A DNA stretch of 64,000 nucleotides from Bacillota bacterium (GTDB lineage Bacteria; Bacillota; Clostridia; Christensenellales; SZUA-584): assembly GCA_023397655.1 (NCBI GenBank), contig JAEWTW010000012.1:1-64000 (forward strand), given 5' to 3'. The translations under genes were made by a program, and so were the position numbers. Shown here one piece after another: positions 46,013 through 55,387 of this stretch. The notes beneath the pieces were generated by a model. The model made no database searches. It worked only from the letters and a program-made list of their open reading frames with translations, and was not told where the DNA came from. Each line of letters opens with the position of its first letter. Position 1 is the stretch's first letter.

Positions 46013-47317
46013 TTATTTCGTTATGTCTTTCACTTTGTCCTGAAGGGCTGCGAACACATCCGCAGGAGCCGCATCGCTGGAAGCGATCTCAGACAGCGCT
46101 GCCATCAGGGGTTCGAAGATAGCCGCCGCAGAAGCGGAGGTCGGCTGGGTTTTGGCGTTCTTCAGCGTCTCGTTGGTGGCCGGCAGGAAAGGAATCTTCG
46201 CAACAACTTCCGCATCGTCCGCCAGCGAGGTCACCGCAGTGATCTGGCCGTTCATCAGCGCCTGTTCCTTTTCCACTTCCGCGCTGGTCAGCCATGCCGC
46301 CAGCTTAAACGCCGCTTCGGGGTTCTTGCTGTTAGCCGCTACGCACCAGGACCAGTAGCTGACGCAACCGGCGACTTTCACTTTGCCGGGGATCGGCGCA
46401 TAGCCCACTTTATCAACGATCTTGGAAAGCTCGGGGTTCGAATCCTGTCCGGACAGACCGGTAACGGTGATGCCGAACGGCGCATTCTCTTCACGGATCG
46501 CCTGAGACACCTGATCGTGATGCCATGTCAGCGAGCCATCCATGGAATACTGGCAGAGCTGGTCCCAAAGGTCAGCCGCGTAAAGCGCTTCTTCGCTCAG
46601 CATGTTGACTTTGCCGTCAGCGCCGAAGTAGTCGCCGCCCGCCGAATAGAGGAGCTGTGCGAACAAGTCTGCGGAAGCCTGGCCCTGCATCGCCGGCAGT
46701 GCAATGCCCGTGCCCTTTTCCTTGAAGTACTTCGCAACAGCGAGCAGTTCTTCAACGGTGGTAGGCACCTTCTGCCCTTCTCTTTCAAACCATTCCTTGT
46801 TGTAGGTCAGTATCAGCGTCTGGGCAAATGTCGGCAGCGCATACAGCTTGCCATCCGCTCCACGGTTCATTTCCACCATGGCGGGGGAGTACATGCCAAG
46901 ATCAATACCGTCCGCAGCAACCATGTCATCCATCGGCATCAGCCAGCCGTTTTCAATGTATTCCGGCAGCCAAATTTCCTGCGCCCATACCAGATCGTAA
47001 TCCGCGGAGGAGCTCATGCTCTGCATCTGCTTCTGTTTCAAGTTGCCATAGTCGATGTCATCCACCTTCGCGGTGGCGTCCGCATAGCTTGCCAGCACGG
47101 TCTTCTGATCGTCCGCATGCGGGCCCGCCCATCTGGACAAAACGATCGTGGGTTTCTCTGCATCCGCCTGCGGCGCTTCCGTCGCGGGCGATTCATCCAC
47201 CACAGCCTCAGACGGCTTTTCCGTCGCGGCCGGTGTGTTCTGAGGCGCTGCGCACCCCGCAAACATACCAACAACCATAAGCAAAGCCAATATCGTTCCC
47301 AATAACCTGTTCTTCAT
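46013..47317 (-). CDS. Sugar-binding lipoprotein, family 1 extracellular solute-binding protein
   Basis: Lipoprotein of 434 residues with lipobox FAGC (Cys22), an acidic Ala/Thr/Pro linker, and a mature domain beginning KPTIVLSRWAGPHADDQKTVLASYAD. RBS AAAGGAGG. It serves the permeases at 44179-45934. An operator-like palindrome lies 26-45 bases upstream of its start, so it may have its own regulated promoter downstream of the glycyl radical enzyme genes. GH42 in the same operon suggests a galactoside ligand. Confidence 0.93.
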   Translation of the reverse strand: MKNRLLGTILALLMVVGMFAGCAAPQNTPAATEKPSEAVVDESPATEAPQADAEKPTIVLSRWAGPHADDQKTVLASYADATAKVDDIDYGNLKQKQMQSMSSSADYDLVWAQEIWLPEYIENGWLMPMDDMVAADGIDLGMYSPAMVEMNRGADGKLYALPTFAQTLILTYNKEWFEREGQKVPTTVEELLAVAKYFKEKGTGIALPAMQGQASADLFAQLLYSAGGDYFGADGKVNMLSEEALYAADLWDQLCQYSMDGSLTWHHDQVSQAIREENAPFGITVTGLSGQDSNPELSKIVDKVGYAPIPGKVKVAGCVSYWSWCVAANSKNPEAAFKLAAWLTSAEVEKEQALMNGQITAVTSLADDAEVVAKIPFLPATNETLKNAKTQPTSASAAAIFEPLMAALSEIASSDAAPADVFAALQDKVKDITK

Positions 47318-47342
47318 TGTTCAACCTCCTTTAGTTATAATA

Positions 47343-47362
47343 ATCTATTATGTCTAATAGAT
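47343..47362. promoter_or_regulatory. Operator-like palindrome upstream of the binding-protein gene
   Basis: ATCTATTATGTCTAATAGAT has two perfect 8-base arms around a TGTC centre. It lies between the activase stop and the binding-protein start. I saw no second copy in the window. Which regulator binds is unknown. Confidence 0.5.
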
Positions 47363-47418
47363 ACAGTATTTCAGAATAAGTCGCGACCCGGTTGGGCACC
47401 AGTTTGACGCCCGGCAGC

Positions 47419-48318
47419 TCATGATATTTTTGCGCTGCACCCGCGGGCATTCAATATCTCAAGCCAGCCTTTTTGCTGCTCCTCATCCGGCGGCTTTATG
47501 TCGGGCAGCGCTGTTTCGCCGCCCATCTGCTCCCTCTTTGTTTCGCCCATACGGTGATACGGCAGCAGCTCCACGCTGCGAATCATCCGGTTCGTCGCCG
47601 CAATATCCGCGATGGCTTCAAGATGCTTCTGCGTATCGTTAAAGCCGGGTATGATGGGACACCGCAGTACGATGCTGCGTCCCAATTCGTTAAGCCGCTG
47701 CAGGTTTTCCAGTATCAGCCGGGGTGATACGCCCGTCAGCTTCACATGTTCCTCAGGGTCGGTCACCTTATAGTCAAACAAAATTGTATCCACATAAGGG
47801 ACAATGTTCTCAAAAGCTTCCGTCGGGGCATACCCGCAGGTTTCCATGCAGACGTTGATGTTTCTTGCTTTGAGCTCAGTGCACAGCTCGCGTACAAACT
47901 CATGCTGCAGCATCGGCTCACCGCCGGTCAGCGTCACGCCACCCTCTTCGCCATAGTATGGGAGGTCGGTGTCGATCTCGTGCAGCAGCTCTTCAATTGA
48001 AACTGTCCGCCCGATCATCGACACCGCGCCGTAACAGCACACTTTAACGCACTCGCCGCATTTAACGCATTTATCATAGTTCACCTCGTGCTGTCCGGCT
48101 GTCAGTACATGCACGCCATACTGACAAGCCGCAACGCACGCGCCGCACCCCACGCATTTGCCAGCCCTGTACACAAAGTCGTCGCGCTCCGACAACGACT
48201 CCGGGTTGTGGCACCAAATGCACCTGAGCGGGCATCCTTTGAAGAAGACCCCAGTCCTGATTCCCGGACCATCCTGTATGCAGAACCTTTGTATGTCAAA
48301 TATTCTGGCTGTCCGCAT
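47419..48318 (-). CDS. Glycyl radical enzyme activating enzyme (radical SAM)
   Basis: Radical SAM activase of 299 residues that installs the glycyl radical on its partner. The cluster-binding motif is CPLRCIWC in FKGCPLRCIWCHNPES. Between it and the core are two ferredoxin-like 4Fe-4S motifs (CVGCGACVAACQYG and CVKCGECVKVCCYG), typical of activases for dehydratase- and lyase-type partners rather than of short PFL activases. GGVTLTGGEP is the family GGE motif. The ATG at 48318 overlaps the stop of the glycyl radical enzyme (TGATG), so the pair is translationally coupled. It needs anaerobic conditions. Confidence 0.94.
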   Translation of the reverse strand: MRTARIFDIQRFCIQDGPGIRTGVFFKGCPLRCIWCHNPESLSERDDFVYRAGKCVGCGACVAACQYGVHVLTAGQHEVNYDKCVKCGECVKVCCYGAVSMIGRTVSIEELLHEIDTDLPYYGEEGGVTLTGGEPMLQHEFVRELCTELKARNINVCMETCGYAPTEAFENIVPYVDTILFDYKVTDPEEHVKLTGVSPRLILENLQRLNELGRSIVLRCPIIPGFNDTQKHLEAIADIAATNRMIRSVELLPYHRMGETKREQMGGETALPDIKPPDEEQQKGWLEILNARGCSAKIS

Positions 48319-50579
48319 CAATAGGTGTTCCTTTCAAATATCTCCTTTTGCACATCCTTGGGAAGGTCCACAAAGCGCGCACTGAATCCGCCTACCCGCA
48401 CGATCAGGTCGTGGTAAAGCTCGGGCGTCTTCATGGCCTGTGCCAGCTCATCCTTGCCCACCACCGTGATCATGGCCTGACCGCCGCCGCGTTCAAAATA
48501 CGAATTAATAAGCTTTTGAACCTTTTCCTTTGCCGATGAATACACCTCGCGGCTCAGACGGATGTTCTGCACCATGCCCGCGTGGTTGTCATGAGGCACT
48601 TTCAGTATCGAATTCAGCATGGCGGTGATGCCGTTTTTATCCGCTCCCGGCGATGGGTTATTGGCGTTAGCCGTAGCCGTGCCGGATTTTCTGCCGTCGG
48701 CAGATGCGCTCACCCAACGGGCCAGCGTGGTATTTTGGGCATTGTTAATCACCACGGCGAGGTTGGTGTCCAGCCCCACCTTAGGAGCCTGCTCGCTGAT
48801 GGTACGGCAGATGTATCCGTGCAAGTCCACCATCATGCCATCCGCTTCCGAATCGTCGTTGCCGTATTTGGGGCAGTCGAGCATCAGCTTCCTTTCCTTG
48901 TCGTAGGTGAAGAAATTGGCCGCCAGCACCTGTTTCAAATGCTCCGCTGTCATCGTGCCGTCGTTGTACACCAACTTGCGGATGGCGGTCAGGCTGTCGG
49001 CCGCGTTGACAAGTCCATACAGCTCCAGCGTGCCGTTCAGGCTGGCGCACCCGCCGTCAAATACTGCTTTGCCGCGCTCCACGCATCCGTCATACAGCAT
49101 GGTCACATACATGAACGCATGCATCTGGCCCGTCTTCTCGTATTGATACTTCTCGAACTTGGCCTGCGCCTCCACAAAATAATCCAGCTGCTTTTTGTAC
49201 TCGCCGTAAAACTCTTCAAACGTGGCGCACTGCTCCAGCGGCTTCACGGCTGGCCCGAAATGCAGCCGCGATACCGGATCAAATCCGCCGTTTATCGTGA
49301 TCTCCAGCACCTTGAGCATGTTCAGCGAACCGCTCGGCGTACCAAAGCTGTAATGATCAAACTCAATCTCGCCGCAGCCCAGCGGCACGTAGCTCTCCGC
49401 GCGCTGACGGTCCACACCGTATGCCTTCATGATGCCGGGTATCAGCACCTCATCGTTATACAGCAGCGGGTATGTCCGGCCTTCTTCGATGCATCTCATT
49501 GCGGCGTCCCACACCTCTTTTGGCGTCTCATTGCCGAAGCGCAGCGTGAACTGCGGCAGCACTTCTTTCACCGTGCGGCATGCCTCAATAGCCAGCAGCG
49601 AGAACTTATCGGCATTTTCGGTATTGCGACGTCCGTATCCGCCCACGATGGCGCGCCCGTCCGTTTCGCAGTCCAGATGGTCGATCAGCCGGAAGAAGCA
49701 CTGCACCAGAGCGAGCGCCTTGTCCTCGGTCAGCTCGCCGCTTTTGACGTCCTGCACATACAGGTCTCCCAGATACACGTCCATCCGGCCGTATTCGATC
49801 TCCGGCGTCAATAGTCCGTATATCCACACCAGCTGAATGGCCTCGCGCATCGTCTTTGGCGCGCTGTGCATGATGTTTTCCAGCACAGCAGCCATTGCCT
49901 TAAGTTCCGCTTGCCGGGCGGTATCCTGCGTCTCAAATATCTTTGCCGTTAATTGATCTCTGTAAAAGGCGCAAACGTCGCGTACAAGCTGCAGCGCGCC
50001 CAGCATGCATTCCAGCAGAATGCTCTCGTCGCTGCCTTCCTTGGCTCTTTGCAGCCGCTCGGCCACCTCTTCTTCCAGCCCCTTGATGCCCACCTTAACA
50101 AGCTTGTCAAAATCAAGGTACGATCCGGCCATTCTGAGTATGGGAACAGCGGGCAACGAACGGCCCAGCCAGTCTTCGCTGGGCAGCGCCTCTTTGATGT
50201 CCGCAGGCATAGCCTCCATCACCTTGAAGCTGGTGTTTTCCGAACGCCAGAACACCAGCATGTCGTGCAAATCCTCACGGTATTTAAGCGACCCTTGCGC
50301 TCTTTCCAGCTCTGCGGTCACCCTCGGCTCCTCCATAAAATAGCCAAAACCGCCCGTCTGATGCTGAATTCCAAGCCCCACAGCGCCAAATTCGATTCTG
50401 CCCGCAAAAAGATCTCTATCCTCCACCTCGTGCAAGATTGCCGGATATTGCGCTTTAAGACACTCAAGTTCAATCTGTGCCGGATGGGAATATTTCTTTT
50501 TTGCCAGCCGGTATACATTGGTAAATTCTATTTCAAATAGAAGGTTTTTTCTTTTCTCTTTAACCTTAAAATTATTCAT
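48318..50579 (-). CDS. Glycyl radical enzyme (pyruvate formate-lyase superfamily), substrate unknown
   Basis: Oxygen-sensitive radical enzyme of 753 residues. The glycyl radical site is Gly731 in RVGGFSARFVDLP near the C-terminus. The thiyl cysteine is Cys402 in YVPLGCGEIEFDHYSFGTP. Cys-x-Glu (Cys402, Glu404) is the arrangement of dehydratase/lyase members such as choline and diol lyases, not the Cys-Cys of pyruvate formate-lyase. The exact GCGEIEF form is not one I can assign to a known subfamily. The protein is shorter than many members (about 780-850). It is coupled to its activase, and a sugar importer and GH42 follow on the same strand, so a sugar- or polyol-derived substrate is inferred. 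Confidence 0.93.
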   Translation of the reverse strand: MNNFKVKEKRKNLLFEIEFTNVYRLAKKKYSHPAQIELECLKAQYPAILHEVEDRDLFAGRIEFGAVGLGIQHQTGGFGYFMEEPRVTAELERAQGSLKYREDLHDMLVFWRSENTSFKVMEAMPADIKEALPSEDWLGRSLPAVPILRMAGSYLDFDKLVKVGIKGLEEEVAERLQRAKEGSDESILLECMLGALQLVRDVCAFYRDQLTAKIFETQDTARQAELKAMAAVLENIMHSAPKTMREAIQLVWIYGLLTPEIEYGRMDVYLGDLYVQDVKSGELTEDKALALVQCFFRLIDHLDCETDGRAIVGGYGRRNTENADKFSLLAIEACRTVKEVLPQFTLRFGNETPKEVWDAAMRCIEEGRTYPLLYNDEVLIPGIMKAYGVDRQRAESYVPLGCGEIEFDHYSFGTPSGSLNMLKVLEITINGGFDPVSRLHFGPAVKPLEQCATFEEFYGEYKKQLDYFVEAQAKFEKYQYEKTGQMHAFMYVTMLYDGCVERGKAVFDGGCASLNGTLELYGLVNAADSLTAIRKLVYNDGTMTAEHLKQVLAANFFTYDKERKLMLDCPKYGNDDSEADGMMVDLHGYICRTISEQAPKVGLDTNLAVVINNAQNTTLARWVSASADGRKSGTATANANNPSPGADKNGITAMLNSILKVPHDNHAGMVQNIRLSREVYSSAKEKVQKLINSYFERGGGQAMITVVGKDELAQAMKTPELYHDLIVRVGGFSARFVDLPKDVQKEIFERNTY

Positions 50580-50773
50580 ACCAATCCCCCGCAGCTATAA
50601 AATTGTTTATTGTGAATTACGTTGTGTCTTTGATGTTTGTATTATCATTATAGTTTCGGGAGACATGAATATCTTGCTTTGAATTGACGAATTCTTTGTC
50701 CTGTATTGATATTTTCCTATACAAATGCCGACGTTAGCCCTTGTTTTGTGATGGATTTTCTCTCAACTGCCCC
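50580..50773. other. Upstream region of the glycyl radical enzyme gene
   Basis: AT-rich, no gene. It must hold the minus-strand promoter for the glycyl radical enzyme operon, but no box pair with good spacing is clear to the eye. Confidence 0.35.
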
Positions 50774-50802
50774 AAGCCGCCGATCATATCTATCGGCGGC
50801 TT
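50774..50802. terminator. Hairpin terminator
   Basis: An 11-bp stem AAGCCGCCGAT/ATCGGCGGCTT with a 7-base loop is followed on the plus strand by TTATCATTTT. It lies just beyond the 3' end of the broken ATPase at 50844, so it may be that gene's old terminator. Confidence 0.6.
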
Positions 50803-50843
50803 TATCATTTTGCACATCACTTTATATTGATTTTATCCGAACA

Positions 50844-51212
50844 TTAAACCAACAAATTATACCCGTTCTCTTCAGAGAACAGATGAATCAGTACCGCCGG
50901 AAATTTGAAGTCAATTTCGTTGATACTGCCCACGCCGCCGCGGAACCGCTCATCCAGATCTATCGTGGGCACGCGCACCACCACATCCTGTCCGTCCCAT
51001 TCAGATGCATGTGCATCTCGCTGCCCATCATTTCAGTCACATCAACCTTGGCATGAACTGCGCCCTCATCGTCGTGCCGCGCGATGCTCATGCGCTCAGG
51101 CCGTATGCCCAACAACACCGGCTGGCTTTGCGCGTCCTTTTCCCGAAGTATGGCGCTCATTTCATCCGTTATCTTGATCTTCACATTGCCTAGCATCACC
51201 GCATAGCCGTTT
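50844..51212 (-). pseudogene. Truncated MsmK/UgpC-type ABC ATPase (C-terminal domain only)
   Basis: Only the last third of an ATPase remains. NGYAVMLGNVKIKITDEMS, then LLGIRPERMSIARHDDEGAV, VDVTEMMGSEMHMHLNGTD, a one-base shift near 51000, then QDVVVRVPTIDLDERFRGG, and an end in PAVLIHLFSEENGYNLLV. These align with the TOBE-type C-terminus of the three intact paralogues. The nucleotide-binding domain is gone and an in-frame stop precedes the remnant. It is non-functional, the relic of a fourth importer or of recombination between paralogues. Confidence 0.85.
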
Positions 51213-51445
51213 TAAATAAACTCTGGCACCCAAAACAAACCCTATAAAATTTCTGATACGTGTTTAAACCATATGCCTAAGTTCCCAAGCGGGATGCAGA
51301 GCAGTCGAGCCGTGCTTGAGACGAGTAATAACTTAAAAGATATTAATATTTCTTACGAACTGGTTAATCCGGCATATTGCCAGCACTCGATCAAATTATT
51401 ATGCTTATAAATACAAAGCAAATTAGTAATACTGCGTGGTGAAAT
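51213..51445. other. Upstream region of galK
   Basis: No gene. It should contain the plus-strand promoter of galK-galE-galT. A TGCTTATAA extended -10-like box near 51402 is the best candidate, but without a good -35. Confidence 0.35.
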
Positions 51446-52729
51446 ATGCTTAACAACACAGACTTTTGGCGTGCGAGATTTGGTGAAGGCAGCTTGAAGG
51501 AACAACTGTCCGTTCTATATCAGGAGAAATTTGAACAAGGGTACAGCCGATATATTACAGCGCTTAATGAATTTGATAAACACTTTGGCAAAAGCGACCG
51601 GAAAGCAGGTCTTTTTTCTGCACCCGGACGAACCGAGCTGGCAGGCAACCATACGGATCACCAGCATGGACGCGTTCTGGCCGCTGCGGTGACGATCGAC
51701 ATTATCGCGGTTGCGAGCCCGCGTGAAGATTTCACGGTGACAATTTATTCGAAAGGCTTTGGTCTGAGCACTCTGGAAATATCCGATACTTCGTTCAAAC
51801 CCGATGAAACCGGCACATCTCACGCGCTGATACGCGGCATGGCGGACGCAATCAGCAAACGCGGTCAGCGCGTAAAAGGCTTCGACGCCTATATCACATC
51901 CGACATACCACATGGGGCAGGGCTCTCGTCGTCCGCTGCCTTTGAAGTGTTGATTGCCGAAATATTTAATCAAATGTACTGCGGCGGAACGATTGATCCG
52001 GTGGACATGGCCCGCTATGGTCAATACGCCGAAAACAGCTACTTTGGTAAGCCCTGCGGTTTGATGGATCAGACGGCGTCCGCGGTGGGCGGCATCGTCG
52101 CTATCGACTTTCAGCAAATGGCAAGCCCTGCGGTTCAGAAGCTGGACTTTGCCTTTGCCGATGCCGGATACTGCCTATGCGTCACGAATGCCGGCGGCAG
52201 CCATGCCGACCTGACCGACGAATACGCCTCCATTACACAAGAGATGAGATTGGCAGCGGCGGCTTTTGGAAAAGAAGTATTGCGCGATGTAGGCTTTTCT
52301 GACTTCATGAGCGCTGTCCCCGAGCTCCGCAAATCTCTGCCCGACCGGGCTATCTTGCGTGCCATGCATTATTTTCTTGAAGACCAGCGGGTGTGCGATC
52401 AGACCGAGGCGATAAAGGCCCAAGATATCGAGCGTTATCAGGCGCTGATGCAGGACTCCGGGCGATCCTCCATGACCATGCTGCAAAACATATGGCCAGC
52501 CGGCGACAGCCGCGAACGCAGCGTCGCCCTGGCACTCGCGCTGTCCGAAACGCTTCTGTCCGGCTGCGGCGCGTGGCGTGTGCACGGCGGCGGCTTCGCG
52601 GGTACCATTCAGGCGCTGGTACCAAAAGACCGCGTGCCCGTATACAAGGCCCGTATGGACGATGTTTTTGGATATGACGCCTGCCAAGTATTGTCCGTCA
52701 GGCCGGTTGGCGCTTATACTTTTAAATGA
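51446..52729 (+). CDS. galK: Galactokinase
   Basis: GHMP-family kinase that phosphorylates galactose at C1, first step of the Leloir pathway; 427 residues, slightly longer than the usual 390. The galactokinase signature is present as PGRTELAGNHTDHQHG (usual form GRVNLIGEHTDYN-G). The ATP-binding motif is GAGLSSSAAFEVL and the C-terminal motif is RVHGGGFAGTIQA. The ribosome site is a weak GGTG. galE follows after 15 bases and galT overlaps galE, so the three form one operon. Confidence 0.93.
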   Translation: MLNNTDFWRARFGEGSLKEQLSVLYQEKFEQGYSRYITALNEFDKHFGKSDRKAGLFSAPGRTELAGNHTDHQHGRVLAAAVTIDIIAVASPREDFTVTIYSKGFGLSTLEISDTSFKPDETGTSHALIRGMADAISKRGQRVKGFDAYITSDIPHGAGLSSSAAFEVLIAEIFNQMYCGGTIDPVDMARYGQYAENSYFGKPCGLMDQTASAVGGIVAIDFQQMASPAVQKLDFAFADAGYCLCVTNAGGSHADLTDEYASITQEMRLAAAAFGKEVLRDVGFSDFMSAVPELRKSLPDRAILRAMHYFLEDQRVCDQTEAIKAQDIERYQALMQDSGRSSMTMLQNIWPAGDSRERSVALALALSETLLSGCGAWRVHGGGFAGTIQALVPKDRVPVYKARMDDVFGYDACQVLSVRPVGAYTFK

Positions 52730-52744
52730 CGGAAGGAGCGTAAA

Positions 52745-53740
52745 ATGCAGAATATTCTGGTGCTGGGCGGAGCCGGTTACATCGGCTCGCATACGGTATA
52801 CGATCTGATAGAGAAAAGATACAGGGTGGTGGTTGCCGACAGCCTTGAAACCGGCCATATCAAGGCGCTGCATCCGGCTGGGGCGTTTTATCACGGAGAT
52901 ATTCGCGACAAAACGTTTCTGGACCGGATCTTTGAATCTGAGCACATAGACGCGGTGGTGCATTTCGCCGCCTATTCGATCGTCGGCGAAAGTATGACGA
53001 ACCCGCTCAAGTATTACGACAACAACGTCCACGGGACTCAAGTGTTGCTGACCAGCATGGCCGAGCATGGTGTTGACAAGATCGTGTTTTCCTCCACCGC
53101 GGCCACATACGGCGAGCCCCGGCGCATCCCGATAACTGAGGATGACCCCACGGAGCCAACCAATGGGTATGGCGCGACAAAGCTCGCCATGGAACAGATG
53201 TTCAAGTGGACGGATATCGCCCACGGCATCCGCTATGTATCGCTCAGGTATTTCAACGCGTGCGGCGCGCGGCTGGACGGCAGCATTGGCGAAGATCACT
53301 CACCCGAAACGCACCTCATCCCCCTCATACTGCAGGCAGCTGCTGGCATGCGCGAAAACATTGCGGTGTTCGGCACCGATTACGACACCAAAGACGGCAC
53401 CTGTGTTCGGGACTACATCCATGTGTGCGATCTGGCGCGGGCCCACACGCTTGCCGTACAATACCTGACAAACGGCGGGCAGAGCCGCATCCTCAATCTC
53501 GGAAACGGCATTGGCTTCACCGTAAAAGAGGTGATCGAGACCGCCGAAGCCGTTGTCGGACATAAAATACCCACTATGTATACAGCCAGGCGGGCGGGTG
53601 ACCCGGCCCAGCTTGTGGCATCGAGCGCGAAAGCCCGAAGCGTGCTAGGATGGGAACCCAAATATGCCGATCTGGATGTGATCATCAAATCAGCATGGAA
53701 CTGGCACAGCCAACACAAAAAAGGATTTGACGATAAATGA
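52745..53740 (+). CDS. galE: UDP-glucose 4-epimerase
   Basis: Short-chain dehydrogenase-type epimerase of 331 residues that interconverts UDP-galactose and UDP-glucose with bound NAD. The nucleotide motif is GGAGYIGSHTVYDL. Catalytic Tyr and Lys are in NGYGATKLAMEQM, with the Ser/Thr in VFSSTAATYGEP. RBS GGAAGGAG. It is the middle gene of galK-galE-galT. Confidence 0.96.
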   Translation: MQNILVLGGAGYIGSHTVYDLIEKRYRVVVADSLETGHIKALHPAGAFYHGDIRDKTFLDRIFESEHIDAVVHFAAYSIVGESMTNPLKYYDNNVHGTQVLLTSMAEHGVDKIVFSSTAATYGEPRRIPITEDDPTEPTNGYGATKLAMEQMFKWTDIAHGIRYVSLRYFNACGARLDGSIGEDHSPETHLIPLILQAAAGMRENIAVFGTDYDTKDGTCVRDYIHVCDLARAHTLAVQYLTNGGQSRILNLGNGIGFTVKEVIETAEAVVGHKIPTMYTARRAGDPAQLVASSAKARSVLGWEPKYADLDVIIKSAWNWHSQHKKGFDDK

Positions 53741-55260
53741 GCCTGGTCAGCACCATCGACGCACTGATTGCATATTCTCTGGAAAAAAATCTTATCGGCG
53801 ATGCCGATGTTATTTACAGCCGCAATGCTTTGCTTGCCGCGCTCAGGTGTGACAGCTATGACGAAACCGGTACGCTTCCGGACGTCTGCCCGCCGCTCCC
53901 ACAGTTACTGAATGAGCTTGCCGGATATGCGGTGCAAAACGGCGTCATACCCAACAGCACCGGCGCCCGGGACAGGTTTGGCACGCAGCTGATGGGATAC
54001 GTCACGCCGCACCCGTCGGAAGTGCAGCGCAGGTTCTTCGAGCTGTACGCCCGCTCCCCCGAAGACGCCACCGAATACTTCTATCAGCTGAGCCGGGACT
54101 GCGATTACATACGCACACACCATATTGCCAGGGACATGAGATGGAAAACGGCTACCGAGTACGGCGAGCTCGATATCACTATCAATCTTTCAAAGCCAGA
54201 GAAGGACCCCAACGATATCGCTGCCGCCAAAACGCAGGCCATGAACGGCTATCCGCGCTGCCTGCTCTGCATCGAGAACGAAGGTTACAGCGGGCATGCC
54301 GGACATCCCGCTCGGCATAACCTGAGGATCATCCCCATTCGCATCGCAGGAGAAAAGTGGGGGCTTCAGTACTCTCCGTATCTGTATTACAACGAACACT
54401 GTATTGTGCTGAATACGGAGCACATCCCGATGAGAATAGACGCGTCCGTCTTCGACAAGCTGCTGTCATTTGTGGAGCAGTTCCCGCATTACTTCGTGGG
54501 GTCCAATGCGGACCTGCCCATCGTGGGCGGCAGCATACTCTCCCATGAGCATTTTCAGGGCGGCCGGTATGAATTTCCCATGGCGAAAGCGCCGGTGGAG
54601 AAACGTTATGTATTCAATGGGTTCAGCGATGTATATGCCGGACGGGTCAAGTGGCCCATGTCCGTTATCAGACTCCGCTCGGGCGACTCCAAACGGCTCA
54701 CGGCGCTGGCCGCACACATACTTGACTGCTGGCACGATTATTCCGATCCGGCAGTCTTTGTGTTTTCCGAAACGGGCGGCACGCCGCATAATACGATTAC
54801 ACCGATTGCCAGAAAACGCGGCGGCGGCTACGAGCTCGACCTTGTGCTCCGGAATAACCTGACGACTGCCGATCACCCTTTGGGTTTGTTTCATCCCCAT
54901 GAGGAGCTGCATAACATCAAGAAGGAAAACATCGGGCTCATTGAGGTGATGGGGCTGGCCGTGCTGCCCGGCCGTCTTAAAACCGAAATGGAATTGCTCA
55001 GACAAGCCATGCTCTCCGGCAGAGACATATCCGATATTGGCGATATTGCCAAGCATGCCGATTGGTACAACGGGTGGCGCGGCTATTATGACACCCTCAA
55101 CGAAGACACTGCCAATGCAATCATACAGGATGAGATAGGTAAAACCTTTGCACAGGTTCTCAGCCATGCCGGAGTGTTTAAGCGGGACAGCCAAGGCGCA
55201 CAGGCTTTTGACCGCTTTATGGCACATACAGGTGCACACAGCGCAAGCTGCTTGATTTGA
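53737..55260 (+). CDS. galT: UDP-glucose--hexose-1-phosphate uridylyltransferase (Firmicutes GalT type)
   Basis: Transfers UMP between UDP-glucose and galactose-1-phosphate; 507 residues, the long form found in Firmicutes rather than the 350-residue enterobacterial form. The catalytic histidine region is seen in GGSILSHEHFQGGRYEFPM. The conserved segments YGELDITINLSKPEKDP and FSETGGTPHNTITPIAR support the call. Its ATG overlaps the galE stop by four bases. It completes the Leloir pathway for galactose released by GH42. Confidence 0.95.
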   Translation: MSLVSTIDALIAYSLEKNLIGDADVIYSRNALLAALRCDSYDETGTLPDVCPPLPQLLNELAGYAVQNGVIPNSTGARDRFGTQLMGYVTPHPSEVQRRFFELYARSPEDATEYFYQLSRDCDYIRTHHIARDMRWKTATEYGELDITINLSKPEKDPNDIAAAKTQAMNGYPRCLLCIENEGYSGHAGHPARHNLRIIPIRIAGEKWGLQYSPYLYYNEHCIVLNTEHIPMRIDASVFDKLLSFVEQFPHYFVGSNADLPIVGGSILSHEHFQGGRYEFPMAKAPVEKRYVFNGFSDVYAGRVKWPMSVIRLRSGDSKRLTALAAHILDCWHDYSDPAVFVFSETGGTPHNTITPIARKRGGGYELDLVLRNNLTTADHPLGLFHPHEELHNIKKENIGLIEVMGLAVLPGRLKTEMELLRQAMLSGRDISDIGDIAKHADWYNGWRGYYDTLNEDTANAIIQDEIGKTFAQVLSHAGVFKRDSQGAQAFDRFMAHTGAHSASCLI

Positions 55261-55373
55261 TGTTATGGCTCGCGCCTGAAACTCTCACAGCTCAGCACGT
55301 TAATAATCCGCAGAGGGTGATCAGTTAGCCGGAGCAGTTTCAATTAAAATTGGTCTCCTAAATTCAGTGGCTA

Positions 55374-55382
55374 TGCTATAAT
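55374..55382 (+). promoter_or_regulatory. Extended -10 promoter upstream of the second kinase
   Basis: TGCTATAAT is a perfect extended -10 box. Transcription would start near 55389. That is at or just past the most upstream GTG (55388), which affects the choice of start codon for the kinase. Confidence 0.55.
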
Positions 55383-55387
55383 CATGT

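Noticed and set aside
48582..49814. Plus-strand open frame of 410 codons
   Set aside because: Antisense to the glycyl radical enzyme gene; it reflects codon bias only.
52175..53299. Minus-strand open frame of 374 codons
   Set aside because: Antisense across galK and galE, which have strong family motifs and a tight operon layout.
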